A stretch of 64,000 bases of DNA from Fragum whitleyi (GCA_948146395.1 OX411547.1:29988614-30052613); one strand, 5' to 3'. Counted from the stretch's first letter, positions 45,713 through 56,529 are shown. Notes: generated by a model not told the origin, from the sequence alone. Made by a program: numbers and translations.

Positions 45713-46044
45713 TTATCCAGAATAATTGATGGAATGAATAAAAATATGTGATCCTTACATTGCCTTGGAAATTGGGGCAGGGGTGTAAAATTTTTCCCTT
45801 GTCTACGATGGAAAAAGTTACTGGTCCTTATAACACTTTCACTCCACCAAAGATTCAGACTTAGATGACCACAGACGAAAACTCGGGGTGACGAAATAAT
45901 CAATATAGACTGTGTTACATGCTTATTTTTACAATCACTTGACTGGGTTACCTGGTACATTAGTTGTAGAGTAAATCACAAAATGACAAATTTAATTCTT
46001 TCTTGCTTAAAAAAGCACTTGTCCGGTGGAACAAGCTTATCATT

Positions 46045-47573
46045 TTTATACGCCGCCGGAGGCGGACGTACACTCCTCAAAACTCCTAAGCTGCCACTTG
46101 CCTTTTTGGTCATATGTTATAAATGCCGCATGGTTTCAACTCGTTTTCACTTTAATAATGTGGCCAAATCATTTATGAAGTAAACGAAAGAAAACTCAGT
46201 GAAATTATTCAACAAGAAATGTTTTAAAATTTAACGAAAGTAGGAGTACCCTCGATTTCAAAGTTAACATTGGTGGGTGGGGTATTTTTGGCATTTCTTG
46301 TTAGAATAAGGATTGTGTAGAACGTTTTGGTATTTCTTATTAATTTTAGAAGTCCACAGGCTTTGTTCCACTGATATTAGTACAAAAGGTTGATAGGCGT
46401 TGCGTTTTTCGAGTATCGAAAAAATCAAATTTCACTCAAAAGTGTCAATTTTGTGACTTTTGAAATTGAGGGTACATGCATTTAATTCCATCTTTAAGAA
46501 TTACTGATGAATAGATTTACTAATCAATTGGATAGGATGATGATTGAATGGCCACTCTTTCGAAAGACAAAGTTCACATTTCAAGATAAAAGCAGAAACT
46601 GTGTGAAAAAAGGGGAAAGGTAAGGTGGTCGCTTAGAACTTTTGAGTAGTGTATATTGGCGTCATCTTATCTGTCTGTCCATCTGTCCGTCCATCCGTCC
46701 GTCCACTTTTCTTGTCAACGCAACTCCTCCTAAGTTTCTGGCTGGATCTTCTTGAAACTTGGTCAATGTTATCACCTCAATTGGTAGATGTGCATGAGGG
46801 AAGGATTTTATGGTTCATTGATTTTTGCCTGAGTTATGCCCCTTAAAAAATTTAGTCTCTGGTCCACTTTCTTGTCAACGCAACTCCTCCTAAGTTTCTG
46901 GCTGGATCTTCTTGAAACTTGGTCAATGTTATCACCTCAATTGGTAGACGTGCATGAAGGAAGGATTTTATGGTTCGTTTATTTTTGCCTGAGTTATGCC
47001 CCTTAAAGACTTAGTCTCTGGGGCTTATTGCCTTAGTTATGCCCCCTTAAAATTAAGTCTCTAGGGCTTATTGAAATTGCAGCCTTGTGAAAGCAACTCT
47101 TCCTAAGTTTCTGGCTTGATCTGAATGAAACTTGGTGGATGTTATAACCGAAATTGGTAGATGAGCATGAAGTAAGGATTTTATGGTTCATTAATTTTAC
47201 CCTAAATTATGCCCCCTCAAAACATAGTATCTTCGGCTTATTGAGATTGCAGCCTTTTGAACGCAATTCCTCCTTACTTTTTGTCTTTATTTAAATGGAA
47301 CTTGGTCAATGTCATCACCATAATTTGTAGATGTACATGGATCAAGGATTTTATGGCTCATTTATTTCCCTGAATTATGCCCCCTTAAATTAGTGTCTGG
47401 GGCATATTGAAATTGTAGCCTTGTGAAGGCAACTCCTCCTTACTTTTTGTTTTGATTTAAATGAAACTCGGTCATTTTGAATTTGGTTCTGTCAAAATAA
47501 GTAGTGTCTACAATTATTTTCGTGAAACAGCAGCAAAGTGGCAGAGTATTTTGTGACTATGGCACTCTTGTTT
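46045..47573 (+). repeat. Hairpin-headed repeat, TATACGCCGCC type, split by MITE
   Basis: The head TATACGCCGCCGGAGGCGG then ACGTA is cut by the MITE at 46071-46651 and continues TATTGGCGTCATC, CTGTCCGTCCATCC. The body holds five ~180-bp repeats (GCAACTCCTCCTAAGTTTCT, GATCTTCTTGAAACTTGGTC, ATGCCCCTTAAA). It ends TTTTGTGACTATGGCACTCT then TGTTT. Confidence 0.65.
46071..46651. mobile_element. TIR element, copy 2 (mariner-like MITE)
   Basis: Left CACTCCTCAAAACTCCTAAG and right (reverse complement) CACTACTCAAAAGTTCTAAG, flanked by TA at 46069-46070 and 46652-46653. Same family as 556-1137, e.g. both contain GTACCCTCGATTTCAAAGTT and GGTGGGTGGGGTATTTTTG. Removing it and one TA restores the palindrome of the surrounding repeat. 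Confidence 0.85.
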
Positions 47574-47944
47574 CAATTGCCCGAGGCCAAGAGTTACTCA
47601 TCAATACGAGCAGAAGAGTGGAATTTTACACCCCTGTTGGAAATTGGGGCATGTTCATGTTCAATCAACTTATCAGAGAGGTGAGCTGATCAATGATTGT
47701 ATGCTCTGCATTTTCGAGTTAGGGAGTCATATATATTGGTCCATTTTTAGCTCAGCAGTTTTCAGAGAAAACCAGAAATACTGTTTTAGCCTTGGTGTCG
47801 TTGTTATTAGGGTGCAAAAAATTTGACATTTTGTTATATCTCTGGTTCTACTAAAGGCATTCACTTTAAACTTGGCACACATGTACACCATTAATAACCC
47901 AACCTATTCTATCAAGGGGGATACCTTGCATTTTCAGCAAATTA

Positions 47945-48300
47945 TGCCCCCACATCCAAAGATTGGGAGGCATATTGTTTTACTGTTGTCAATCTGTCCA
48001 TCCGCCTGTCTGTCTCTGCAAAACTTGATGAAAAAACTTAGCATTGTCTAATACTTCAAGGCTATTTAAGGTACAATGCTCATAATTTTGTAGATGATAG
48101 ATCTCAATGATAAGCATCTACTGATACCAAGTAAAAGGTCATGTGACAAGGTCAAGGTCATCTGTCAAGGTCTATTTTTTAAAGAAAAAGCTGTTTCACA
48201 AACACATCTTGTTTGACTTAGATTTTTATTGACCATCCATCACTTACACTTATCCATCCAACAGTTTAATGTAGGCACCCGTTTGCGGTGCTCTTGTTTC
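47945..48300 (+). repeat. Hairpin-headed repeat, ATGCCCCCACATCC type
   Basis: Head ATGCCCCCACATCCAAAGAT then TGGGAGGCAT, CTGTCCATCCGCCTGTCTG tract, AAGGTCATGTGACAAGGTCA and AAACACATCTTGTTT. Related to 55586-56094, where the body is repeated three times. Confidence 0.6.
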
Positions 48301-48460
48301 CTTTCAAATTATGTTAAACTACAAAGTTATCAATTTGAATAAGGAAAGGTCATTACCACTTTTAGAGGTGAGACTTATATTATGTTATTGATTTAGAATA
48401 TCCCAGTCTTTTCTTTTTTTCATAAAATTCTTAAGATTTTTTTGCCTGAAATTTCTGCAG

Positions 48461-48584
48461 AATGTTCTATCTTAACTGCCTCTACCAATGGACAAGTAAT
48501 ATCACCAAACAATCCAACACGAAGTGGAGATGTGGTCACATTTAGTTGTAATGAGAACTATCTTATATTTACTTCATATTACAG
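48461..48584 (+). repeat. Single truncated class-D exon, 124-bp progenitor-type unit
   Basis: After TTCTGCAG it encodes D residues 1-34 (ECSILTASTNGQVISPNNPT, GDVVTFSCNENY), then runs ATCTTATATTTACTTCATAT TACAG into D4. It is the same 124-bp form as 36336-36459 and keeps the exonic bases absent from the 110-bp units. It has an acceptor but no donor. Confidence 0.88.
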
Positions 48585-48761
48585 AATGTTCCTCTTTATC
48601 TGCCCCTACCAATGGACAAGTAACATCACCAAACAATCCAACTCGGAATGGAGATGTGGTCACTTTTAGTTGTAATGAGAATTATCTTCTACAGGGGAAC
48701 CAGAATAGGACATGTCAGAGTGATGGGAATTATACAGGGAACCAACCTACTTGTGCGAGAG
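48585..48761 (+). CDS. Sushi domain exon D4
   Basis: A complete 59-codon class-D exon, acceptor TCATATTACAG, donor GTGAGT. It reads ECSSLSAPTNGQVTSPNNPT, RNGDVVTFSCNENYLLQGNQ, NRTCQSDGNYTGNQPTCARG; Y50 again replaces Trp and N49-Y-T makes an extra sequon. A hAT-like MITE begins at intron position +7. Confidence 0.9.
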
Positions 48762-48767
48762 GTGAGT

Positions 48768-49119
48768 CAGGGGTGTGGAAATACAAATTCTTTCTACCTT
48801 TCCATGAACAAGTAAAAGTCCATTTCCTACTTGTCCAGGATCAAAATGAACTTGCCCCCCCCAAAATGAATTGATGAATATTGAGAAAATTATTGTTTTT
48901 AATGAAGAAAATACTGTTTCCCAGCATTAAAGACAATATATTTTGGCCTTTCATACAAACCAAAGGATGACTTTCCTCCAAGTTTTTTTTTTAATACTGT
49001 ATCAAGATTTACTCTGGTATTTGCTTGTCCACAGATAAGTGGCCTAGAAAAATGTACTTGCCCGCATGTGGAAAAACTCATGTCTAACATTAGTTGGGCA
49101 TGGGAATTCCACGCCCCTG
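48768..49119. mobile_element. TIR element CAGGGGTGTGGAA, copy 1, at D4 splice donor
   Basis: CAGGGGTGTGGAA at the left and TTCCACGCCCCTG at the right are inverted. TGAGT flanks both sides (48763-48767 and 49120-49124 read as TGAGT). The core (CTTGTCCAGGATCAAAATGA, TGTACTTGCCCGCA) is shared with 52446-52789. The termini look hAT-like, but the apparent duplication is 5 bp. Confidence 0.75.
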
Positions 49120-49454
49120 TGAGTTGTTAAAAAAAAAATGGTTATGATCATCTGTGAGCAAGGAGCGACTCACCTTCTTTAGGCAGCAATCTGAACTAAT
49201 TTCACTGGAGTCAAGCTGAGTGTTGTGTATCAAACATATTACTTTGCAAATATAGTAAATCTTGGTTGTTATCAGATTTACTTTGATACAGGCGAGTAAT
49301 TTATTGAAGTGCTCTTACTTAGCATGGGAGAGATCATATGATCAAATTCCTAACTTTGCTCTCTTTGATCAGTATTAGTGCCCTCTGAAAAGTTTATTTT
49401 GTTAGAGCTTAATATTTGTTGGGATATATGTGTCTGTGAGACATTAATTACTAT

Positions 49455-50525
49455 TTTTAGCTCACCTTAGCACAAAGTGCTCAATGTGAGCTATTGTGAT
49501 CGCCCAATGTTGGTTGTCTGTCCACCATCCTTGGTTGTCTGTTGTCCACAATTACTTTAAACATCTTTTTCTCGTAAACCAGAGGGCCAATCTTGATGAA
49601 AATTGGCAGGGATGTTCCTTGGGTCAAGCTCTTCCAAAGTTGTTCAAAAAAATGAAAGCCACCCTTAACATCCCCTTAACCATTAGCAAAAAGGGTGAGA
49701 GAGTAAAATCTTTAAAAATGTTCTTCCATGAAATCAGAAGGCAGACAGCTTTCATTTTTTGGTATGAAGCATCATCTACTGGGCTTCTACCAAGTTTGTT
49801 CATATCAAGATCCTGGGATCATATTTTGGCTCAACCAGGGCACAACCCTCTGTACATAGAACCAAAGATAGAAAATCTTTAAAAATCTTCTTCTCTGAAA
49901 CCAGAAGGCAGACAGCTTTCATATTTGGTATGAAGCATCATCTAGTGGGCCTCTACCAAGTTTGTTCATATCAAGACCCTGGGTCATATTTGGGCTTTGC
50001 CAGGGCACATCCCTTTTAGCTCTTCTAGGCACAAAGGGTAAAAAAGGGAAATCTTCAAAAATCTTCTACTCTGAAACCAGAAGGTAGACAGCTTTCATAT
50101 TTGATATGTAGCATTATCTAGGTGGCTTCTACCATGCTTGTCCATATGAATACTCTGTGATCATATTTGGGCACAATTTGCACAAAACCATTTTACATAG
50201 AATCAAAGAGAAAAAATCTTAAAAAGCAAAAAGCAGCAGGCAGACAGTTTTCATATTTAGTATGTAGCATCATGTAGTGGGACTCTACCAAGTTCATATC
50301 AATCCCTTGGGTCACATTTGGGCCCCACCAGGGTGCATTGCTTTTTAAGTAGAATAAAAGAGCAAAAAGGCATATCCTTCCTACTCCTAGCTGAAAATAT
50401 TCCATGGTATTGATCTGATGTAGAAATTATATCCTTGTTGACATCTGCCTATTTAAATAATGTGATGTTCCAGGGGTCAAAGAGACTCAGGTGAGCGATC
50501 TAGGACCATCATGGTCCTCTTGTTT
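49455..50525 (+). repeat. Hairpin-headed repeat, AGCTCACCTTAGC type
   Basis: Head TTTTTAGCTCACCTTAGCAC...GCTCAATGTGAGCTATTGTG and end AGGACCATCATGGTCCTCTT then GTTTTAT. It is a direct-orientation relative of 13885-14951. The body repeats CTTTCATATTTGGTATGAAG and CAAGTTTGTTCATATCAAGA about five times. The 128-codon frame at 49496 is an artefact of the repeat. Confidence 0.75.
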
Positions 50526-50778
50526 TATTTTTCTACTGAGTGTGGGTTACATAGAATTTTATATTCAATTCTAATTAATACTCATGAGGAAAATCCAGGA
50601 ATGTAAGGTGATAATAGGAATCAAATTTACTCTCCACCAAAACTTCTAGTATTTTTATTTATCCAGAAGCCATCTACGTGGGTGCTTTTGAAAATTGCTT
50701 ATTAGGAAATATTGTTGATAAGAACTTGGGTTTTTTTTCTTGAAGAAGTACCTCTTTAATTTCAATGTTTAATTTTAG

Positions 50779-50952
50779 TTTGCCAAGACATTACCAAACC
50801 AGCTTTGGTTGTGACTGGTTCTACATCTCCTCACATAGAAGGGGTTATTGTGAATTTATCATGTACCAGTCCAAACACCATAACAGGACCAACCACCTTA
50901 ACTTGTGAATCCACTGGATCATGGAGCGATGACATCCCAACTTGTGGTACAG
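50779..50952 (+). CDS. Sushi domain exon E4
   Basis: A 58-codon class-E exon, acceptor TTTAATTTTAG, donor GTTTGT. It is the most diverged E: VCQDITKPALVVTGSTSPHI, GVIVNLSCTSPNTITGPT, ESTGSWSDDIPTCGTG. Cysteines 2, 29, 43, 56 and W49 are kept. Confidence 0.88.
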
Positions 50953-50988
50953 GTTTGTATATACAGTAAAATGGGTATTAAGCGACCA

Positions 50989-51103
50989 GAAGGGTTTTTT
51001 GTCACTTTATCATGCACCAGTCCAAACACTATAACAGGACCAACCACATTAACTTGTGAATCTACAGGATCTTGGAGTGATGACATACCAACTTGTGGTA
51101 CAG
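50989..51103 (+). pseudogene. 3'-half copy of class-E exon
   Basis: It matches E4 from residue ~23 on (GFFVTLSCTSPNTITGPTTL, CESTGSWSDDIPTCGTG) at high identity and ends in GTGTGT, 151 bp after the E4 end. It lacks Cys1 and an obvious acceptor; the nearest AG in compatible phase is at 50989-50990 with no pyrimidine tract. Its near identity to E4 shows recent copying. Confidence 0.8.
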
Positions 51104-51156
51104 GTGTGTAACTCAAATGGAATGAATGACTTGCCCCTCTTGACAAAACTGGGATT

Positions 51157-51405
51157 CAACATTTTATTTCGGTTCGACGGTCAGCCTGTCCGTTAACCAT
51201 TTTTTGTCCAGAGCATATCTCAAAAAGTATGGAAGCTAGAATCATGAAACTTCAAAGGTGGATAGATCTCCTTGAGGAAAAGTACAGTGCAACAGAACCA
51301 TAACTCTTACCTCAAATTTTTTTACTAAGCCCTTTGTTGATTGACAAAGAATAGACTATTGACCTGCTTTTATTGGGGGCATAAGTGTTTTACAAACATC
51401 TCTTG
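51157..51405 (+). repeat. Fragment of hairpin-headed repeat
   Basis: It carries TTCGGTTCGACGGTCAGCCTGTCC-type head remnants, GAGCATATCTCAAAAAGTAT, ATCATGAAACTTCAAAGGTG and ends GGGGGCATAAGTGTTTTACA then AACATCTCTTG. One satellite unit only. Confidence 0.5.
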
Positions 51406-51782
51406 CTAAGAATTATCTGGCATAGTAATGGGCTTTTCCTTTACTGGACTACAGCATTTAAAAAGGGTCCAATTTTATAAAAAAGAAGCTTATAATTATA
51501 AGTTGGTAAAAAACAAAAAATCTTTGTCTTTTTGGAAGATTGTCAGAAGAAAAGCTTGGTGACAGAGAAGAAATTGCTTGCAATTAGCAGTATCTTCTTT
51601 ATCCACAATGATTCGCAAAGCTTTTTTTCAAGGGGCGTGAAAAGTGGAATGATATGGGAAAGACTTCAAGCTTCTGAAACTTTTTGGCTTCCAATGATAT
51701 TTAGAAAATAATTTTGTTATTCCAGATGAATGGAAATTACTTGATCATTTAGTTCTTATGATTCCTTGTGCTTCATTTGTAG

Positions 51783-51956
51783 CATGCTCTATTCTATCAA
51801 GTCCTACCAAGGGAAACATCTCTATAAATATTCCAAGTGCTGTCGGGGATATAGCTGTATACAGCTGCCAGGAAAACTACAGTTTGATTGGTTTATCACA
51901 AAGAACCTGCCAATCGGATGGTCAATGGAGTGGAACACCACCAACATGTGTCAGGG
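51783..51956 (+). CDS. Sushi domain exon A5
   Basis: A 58-codon class-A exon, acceptor CTTCATTTGTAG, donor GTAGGA. The split first codon gives Ala (G+CA) where the other A exons have Glu. It reads ACSILSSPTKGNISINIPSA, VYSCQENYSLIGLSQRTC and QWSGTPPTCVRG. All four cysteines and W49. Confidence 0.88.
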
Positions 51957-52014
51957 GTAGGACAACATTAATTTACTATTAATTAATTTAATTTGTTGAA
52001 TTCAAAAATTGTAT

Positions 52015-52230
52015 GAGCCTGTGCATGACATTTTCAACTGTGCACAAACAAAAGCTCTGACCAGTCTTTGCATCTGCACCAGAGTCTTCACTACACAATC
52101 CGTAAATAGAAAAGGTCTTGTTCCCACTTCAGACAGTCAAACAGTGCTATTATTGCATCTTGTGGTTATGCAGATTGCTCATTGTGCCTGAGACGCATGA
52201 GAAATTGTTGGAAATGTCACTCACAGGCTC
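52015..52230. mobile_element. TIR element, GAGCCTGTG family, copy 3
   Basis: GAGCCTGTGCATGACATTTTCAAC-like left end and GTTGGAAATGTCACTCACAG then GCTC right end. The core shares CTGACCAGTCTTTGCATCTG and GAGTCTTCACTACA with the copies at 32596 and 61152. It is flanked by TAT/ATAT. Confidence 0.7.
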
Positions 52231-52445
52231 ATATATTATTAAGCATGTTTGATTTGTGTTGATGTCTGAATACAAAAGATTTCAGAAATCTTGTAACTTA
52301 GGCACTGGCTAATTTTGTTTTGCTCTTATGAATCACAGGTGCAAACACATAGCTATCTACCCACTGCTTTGTCTGTAAATCTTACTGCTGTTTCCTTCCT
52401 TGATTTTTTCATCAGTTATAATTCTTTAACCTTTGTGCAACTATG

Positions 52446-52789
52446 CAGGGTTGTGTAAAAACAGAGTTTCACCACTTGTCCTTGGACAAGGAAAAGCTGT
52501 CCAGGATCAAAATAAACTTGTCCATAAATAAGAAGGTAGATATTTATTGAGAAAATATAGTTTTTTACGAAGGAAATGCTGTAAGCCAGCATTTTCTTCA
52601 TTAATGACAATGTTGTCTTCCTTTTGATACAAACAAAAAGGTGACTTTTTTTCATTCGTCTTTTTAGTCTGTATCAAGATTTGCTCAGGTATTTACTTGT
52701 CCAGAGACAAATGGCCTAGACAAATGTACTTGCCCGCAAGTAGAAAAACCTCTGTCAGACACGTCAGGCTTGGGAATTCTACACCCCTG
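52446..52789. mobile_element. TIR element CAGGGTTGTGTAAA, copy 2
   Basis: Same family as 48768-49119: shared core GTCCAGGATCAAAATAAACT, CTGTATCAAGATTTGCTCAG and GTACTTGCCCGCAAGTAGAA, right end TTCTACACCCCTG. Its left terminus is more diverged. It lies upstream of B5 in the A5-B5 intron. Confidence 0.7.
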
Positions 52790-52875
52790 TTATTTGAAAA
52801 CTTTTATACAAATACTGCTTATCAAATTGATCATTTCAGCTTTTAAAAATATTTCATGGTTCTCTCTAATTACAG

Positions 52876-53052
52876 AATGTCAATTATTGCTTTCTCCATC
52901 TAATGGCCAAGTGGCTTTAGCAAGTTACCCCAGCACAGTAGGACAGTTAGCTAACTATACATGTAACACAAACTACATACTACAGGGTAATATACAAAGA
53001 GTTTGTCAAGATAATGGATCTTGGAGTGGTGAAGCTCCAACTTGTGTCAAAG
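52876..53052 (+). CDS. Sushi domain exon B5
   Basis: A 59-codon class-B exon, acceptor CTCTAATTACAG, donor GTAAGT. It reads ECQLLLSPSNGQVALASYPS, GQLANYTCNTNYILQGNIQR and GSWSGEAPTCVKG. NIQ and NGS differ from the other B exons; four cysteines. Confidence 0.9.
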
Positions 53053-53074
53053 GTAAGTCAATGTGACTATTTGG

Positions 53075-53519
53075 ATAGAGTAAACCTAGCATAGCGGGAC
53101 AGTTTGCTAACTTTACATGTAATGCAAACAACATACTGCAAGGGAAGAAACAAATATTTTGTCAAGATAATGGAACTTGGAGTGGTGAGGCCCCAATTTG
53201 TTTCAGAGGTAAGTAGTTGTGACTCTTTGAATAGAGTTAGCCTAGCAGAGTAGGACAGTTAGCTAACTATACATGTAACACAAACTACATACTTTAGGGG
53301 AATACACAAAGAATTAGTCAAGATAATGGAACTTGGAGGGGAGAGGTCCCAATTTGTGTCAGAGATAAGTCATTGTGACTATAGGAATAGAGGTAGCCTA
53401 GCAGAGTAGGACAGTAAGCTAACTATATCTGAAACACTAACTACATACTTCAGGGGAAAAACAAAGAGTTTGCCAAGATAATGAAACTTTGAGTGATGGG
53501 GCTCCAACATGTGTCAGGG
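53075..53519 (+). pseudogene. Three tandem 3'-half copies of class-B exon
   Basis: Copies at 53075-53208, 53231-53364 and 53387-53519, each about 134 nt of exon from codon ~16 on plus ~22 nt of intron start (GTAAGT..TTGTGACT...ATAGAG). Ends are spaced 156, 156 and 155 bp from the B5 end. The first keeps Cys2-Cys4 and a GTAAGT donor but reads APICFRG; the second has a TAG (ACTTTAGGGG), lost Cys3 and a donor GT changed to AT; the third has lost Cys2 and its donor. Decay increases along the array. Confidence 0.88.
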
Positions 53520-53993
53520 ATAAGGATGCACTTATTGGCTTGCTAATGTAGACCAAGCAACATCCAAATTCTTATGATATCTGAAATGTACTTAGATAAG
53601 AGAAGTGAACTATGTTGAAATAATCATGAAAAAATTAAAATGAACCAAAATCAAACTAAGGTAACTGGTTGCTAGCCCCTATAGTACTCCTTTCTAATAA
53701 TATGATAGTTTATCTTTCTATCAAAATAGTTTTTTGGCTTTAATTTTTTTTTTATTCTTTATTTAACAAAACTTTGCTTCACAACTATTTTGCCTACACA
53801 CAAATGCTGTCCATAAGAATTATCTTAATACAAGAAATTTATAGCTTTCTATACTCGATAAAATGAAAATAAAGGAATCAAAAATATTTTTATTTTCTAG
53901 TTTTGTAAATCATACAGTTTGATTGCATCTTTACTTCATACCTTCATGAACTGAGAAATAAATTTTTGAATCCTTTTTAACTGTATGTTGCAG

Positions 53994-54170
53994 AATGCCC
54001 AGGCCTCACAAATCCCACCAATGGTCAAGTGAACACACCAAACAACCCAAGTATTGAAAGAGATGAAGCTACATATTCATGTGTAACAAACTACAGTCTT
54101 GTGGGAAATGTGAACAGAACTTGTCTGGAAACTGGTGTGTGGAGTGGAGAACAGCCTACTTGTCTGAGAG
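53994..54170 (+). CDS. Sushi domain exon C5
   Basis: A 59-codon class-C exon, acceptor TGTATGTTGCAG, donor GTAAAG. It reads ECPGLTNPTNGQVNTPNNPS, ERDEATYSCVTNYSLVGN and GVWSGEQPTCLRG; Arg23 replaces the Gly of GDEA. Cysteines and W50 intact. Confidence 0.9.
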
Positions 54171-54227
54171 GTAAAGTTGGTCAGAATATAGAATTGTATA
54201 AATGCAGTATAAATATTTACAAAAGAT

Positions 54228-54345
54228 ATTTTGAGTGAACAACAACCCACCTATCTGAGAGGTGCAAATATTAAATATATAAAATTGAATATATGTAGTG
54301 TAAATATTGGTTTTAACAGAATTTGTCTGAAAACTTTAATGTTTG
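54228..54345 (+). pseudogene. Two decayed class-C 3' fragments
   Basis: GAGTGAACAACAACCCACCT then ATCTGAGAG|GTGCAA (54228-54262) is the very end of a C exon with a donor; AACAGAATTTGTCTGAAAAC (54316-54335) is an earlier piece of the next copy. The spacing of about 85-90 bp is shorter than for B. Confidence 0.6.
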
Positions 54346-55045
54346 CCATGAAGCATCATTCACCCAGAGCGGATAACCAAAATACTTTAAATTATTGCTC
54401 TGTCTTAAAATTCAGCCATATTTTGTTGAATCCTGGCTTTTTCATAGATATAAAGCAAAAATATCTTAAATGATAATTTTCTACTTCCTAATCATGGGGC
54501 CTTTACAAATGATATTAAATTTCGGCATAGAACATCTGCCTAAAATAGAGGCCTATACCAAAAGTCTTCAAATTATTGGCACAACCTAATAATAAGACTT
54601 ATATTGAGGAATCTTGAATTTTACATACAACTAAAAAACATGTGCTTCTGTCAGCACCAAAATACCATTATGTTTTACCTTAAAGATAGACGACATTGGC
54701 CTTGTTGAGGATATCAACAAATTAAATATCAGGTGCCAACAAAAGATACCAACAAATCATTTTGTCTTCAAAAGTTTTTATTTTTCAGTAAAAGAAGATT
54801 TATCAGGATTAAGTTGGCAACAGGTGAACAGACAATCAATTTCAAACCATATTTCCAACTTCTTTTTAATTTGAGCACAAAATCTTGTCCTTTGTCACTT
54901 AAAGTTGTTTCAATCAAGATATTATCTTAGGTGTAGCCCTTTAACACCTAGGGTCATGTATCTTTACACTATTAGTTTTTGTTAGAGCTAGTAAAAATAT
55001 ATTACTAAAATTCATGTGATGAATCTCAGATCAACATGAGCATTT

Positions 55046-56059
55046 TATTATCCCCCGCCGTTTTCGGCGAGGGGATATAGTAATGCTCTCCGTCCGTCAT
55101 TCCGTCCTTCCGAGGTTCCGTCACTAAACTTGTCCGAAGCATATCTCCTAAAGTATAAAAGCTATCAACTTGAAACTTTATAGGTGGATAGATCTCATGG
55201 AGGAGAAGTGCAGTGCACAAGAACTACAACTCTTGCTTGCATAATTTTGGAGTAATTGCCCTTTGTTATTTTTAAGACTTAGATTTTGTTCGGAGCATTT
55301 CTCCTAAAGTATAATAGCTATCAACTTGAAACTTTATGGGTGGATAGATCTCATGGAGGAGAAGTGCAGTGCACAAGAACTACAACTCGTGCTTGCATAA
55401 TTTTGGAGTCACTGCCCTTTGTTATTTTAAAGACTTAGATTTTTTCCGGAGCATATCTCCTAAAGTATAAAAGCTATCATCTTGAAACTTTATGGGTGGA
55501 TAGATCTCATGGAGGAGAAGTGCAATGCACAAGAACTACAACTCTTGCTTGCATAATTTTGGAGTTATTGCCCTTTGTTATTTTTATGCCCCCGTATCGA
55601 GAGATCGGGGGCATATTGTTTTACTCATGTCCATCTGTCTGTCTGTCTGTCTGTCCATCTGCATCCACTGGTACCAAAGTCAAGGTCATGTGACAAGGTC
55701 AAGGTCATCTGTCAAGGTCAAACTTTGAAAACTTAACCTGAAAACTTAACCTTGCCAATATCTTCAAGCCTATTCAAGATACAAAGCTAATATTTGGCAT
55801 GATGATAGATCTCAATGATCTGCATCCGCTGGTACCAAAGTCAAGGTCATGTGACAAGGTCAAGGTCATCTGTCAAGGTCAAATTCTTAACCCGAAAACT
55901 TAACCTTGCCAATATCTTCAAGCCTATTCAAGATACAAAGCTAATATTTGGCATGATGATAGATCTCAATGATCCGCATCTGCTGGTACGAAAGTCAAGG
56001 TCATGTGACAAAGTCAAGGTCATCTGTCAAGGTCAAACTTTGAGAAAAAAAAGCCATTA

Positions 56060-56093
<34 letters not shown>

Positions 56094-56522
56094 AAGACTT
56101 AGATTTTGTCTGGAGGATATCTCCTTAAGTATAATAGCTATCAACTTGAAAATTTATGGGTGGATAGATCTCATGGAGGAGAAGTGCAGTGCACAAGAAC
56201 TACAACTCTTGCTTGCATAATTTATGAGTAATTGCTCTTTGTTATTTTTAAGACTAAGATTTTGTTAGGAGCATATCTCCTAAAGTATAATAGCTATCAA
56301 CTGGAAACTTTATGGGTGGATAGATCTCATGGAAGAGGAGTGCAGTGCACAAGAACTATAACTCTGGCTTGCATTATTTTGGAGTTATTGCCCTTTGTTA
56401 TTTTAAAGACTTAGATTTTGTAGGGGCTTAATTTATTAAAGTAGAACCCTTAATCTATTTGGCTTCAGTTTACTATCAAGCTTTCTCGGAGGGGGATGGC
56501 CATGTCCGACATGGCTCTTGTT
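55046..56522 (+). repeat. Hairpin-headed repeat with 156-bp satellite, split by another repeat
   Basis: Head TTATCCCCCGCCGTTTTCGG then CGAGGGGATATAG, CCGTCCGTCATTCCGTCC. 156-bp units near 55130, 55286, 55444, 56107 and 56263 (GGAGCATATCTCCTAAAGTA, GGTGGATAGATCTCATGG). It ends CATGTCCGACATGGCTCTTG then TTT, directly against the first D5-type half-exon. The element at 55586-56094 is nested in it. Confidence 0.7.
55586..56094 (+). repeat. Nested hairpin-headed repeat, ATGCCCCCGTATCG type
   Basis: Head ATGCCCCCGTATCGAGAGAT then CGGGGGCAT is a good palindrome; CTGTCTGTCTGTCTGTCC tract; three ~165-bp repeats containing AAGTCAAGGTCATGTGACAA and CAAGCCTATTCAAGATACAA; end GGGGGCATTTGTGTTTCACA then AACACATCTTGTT. 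The interrupted unit resumes with AAGACTTAGATTTTG. Confidence 0.75.
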
Positions 56523-56529
56523 TCAACAG

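Noticed and set aside
49496..49882. 128-codon plus-strand reading frame
   Set aside because: It lies wholly inside a hairpin-headed dispersed repeat and follows its internal repeat units.
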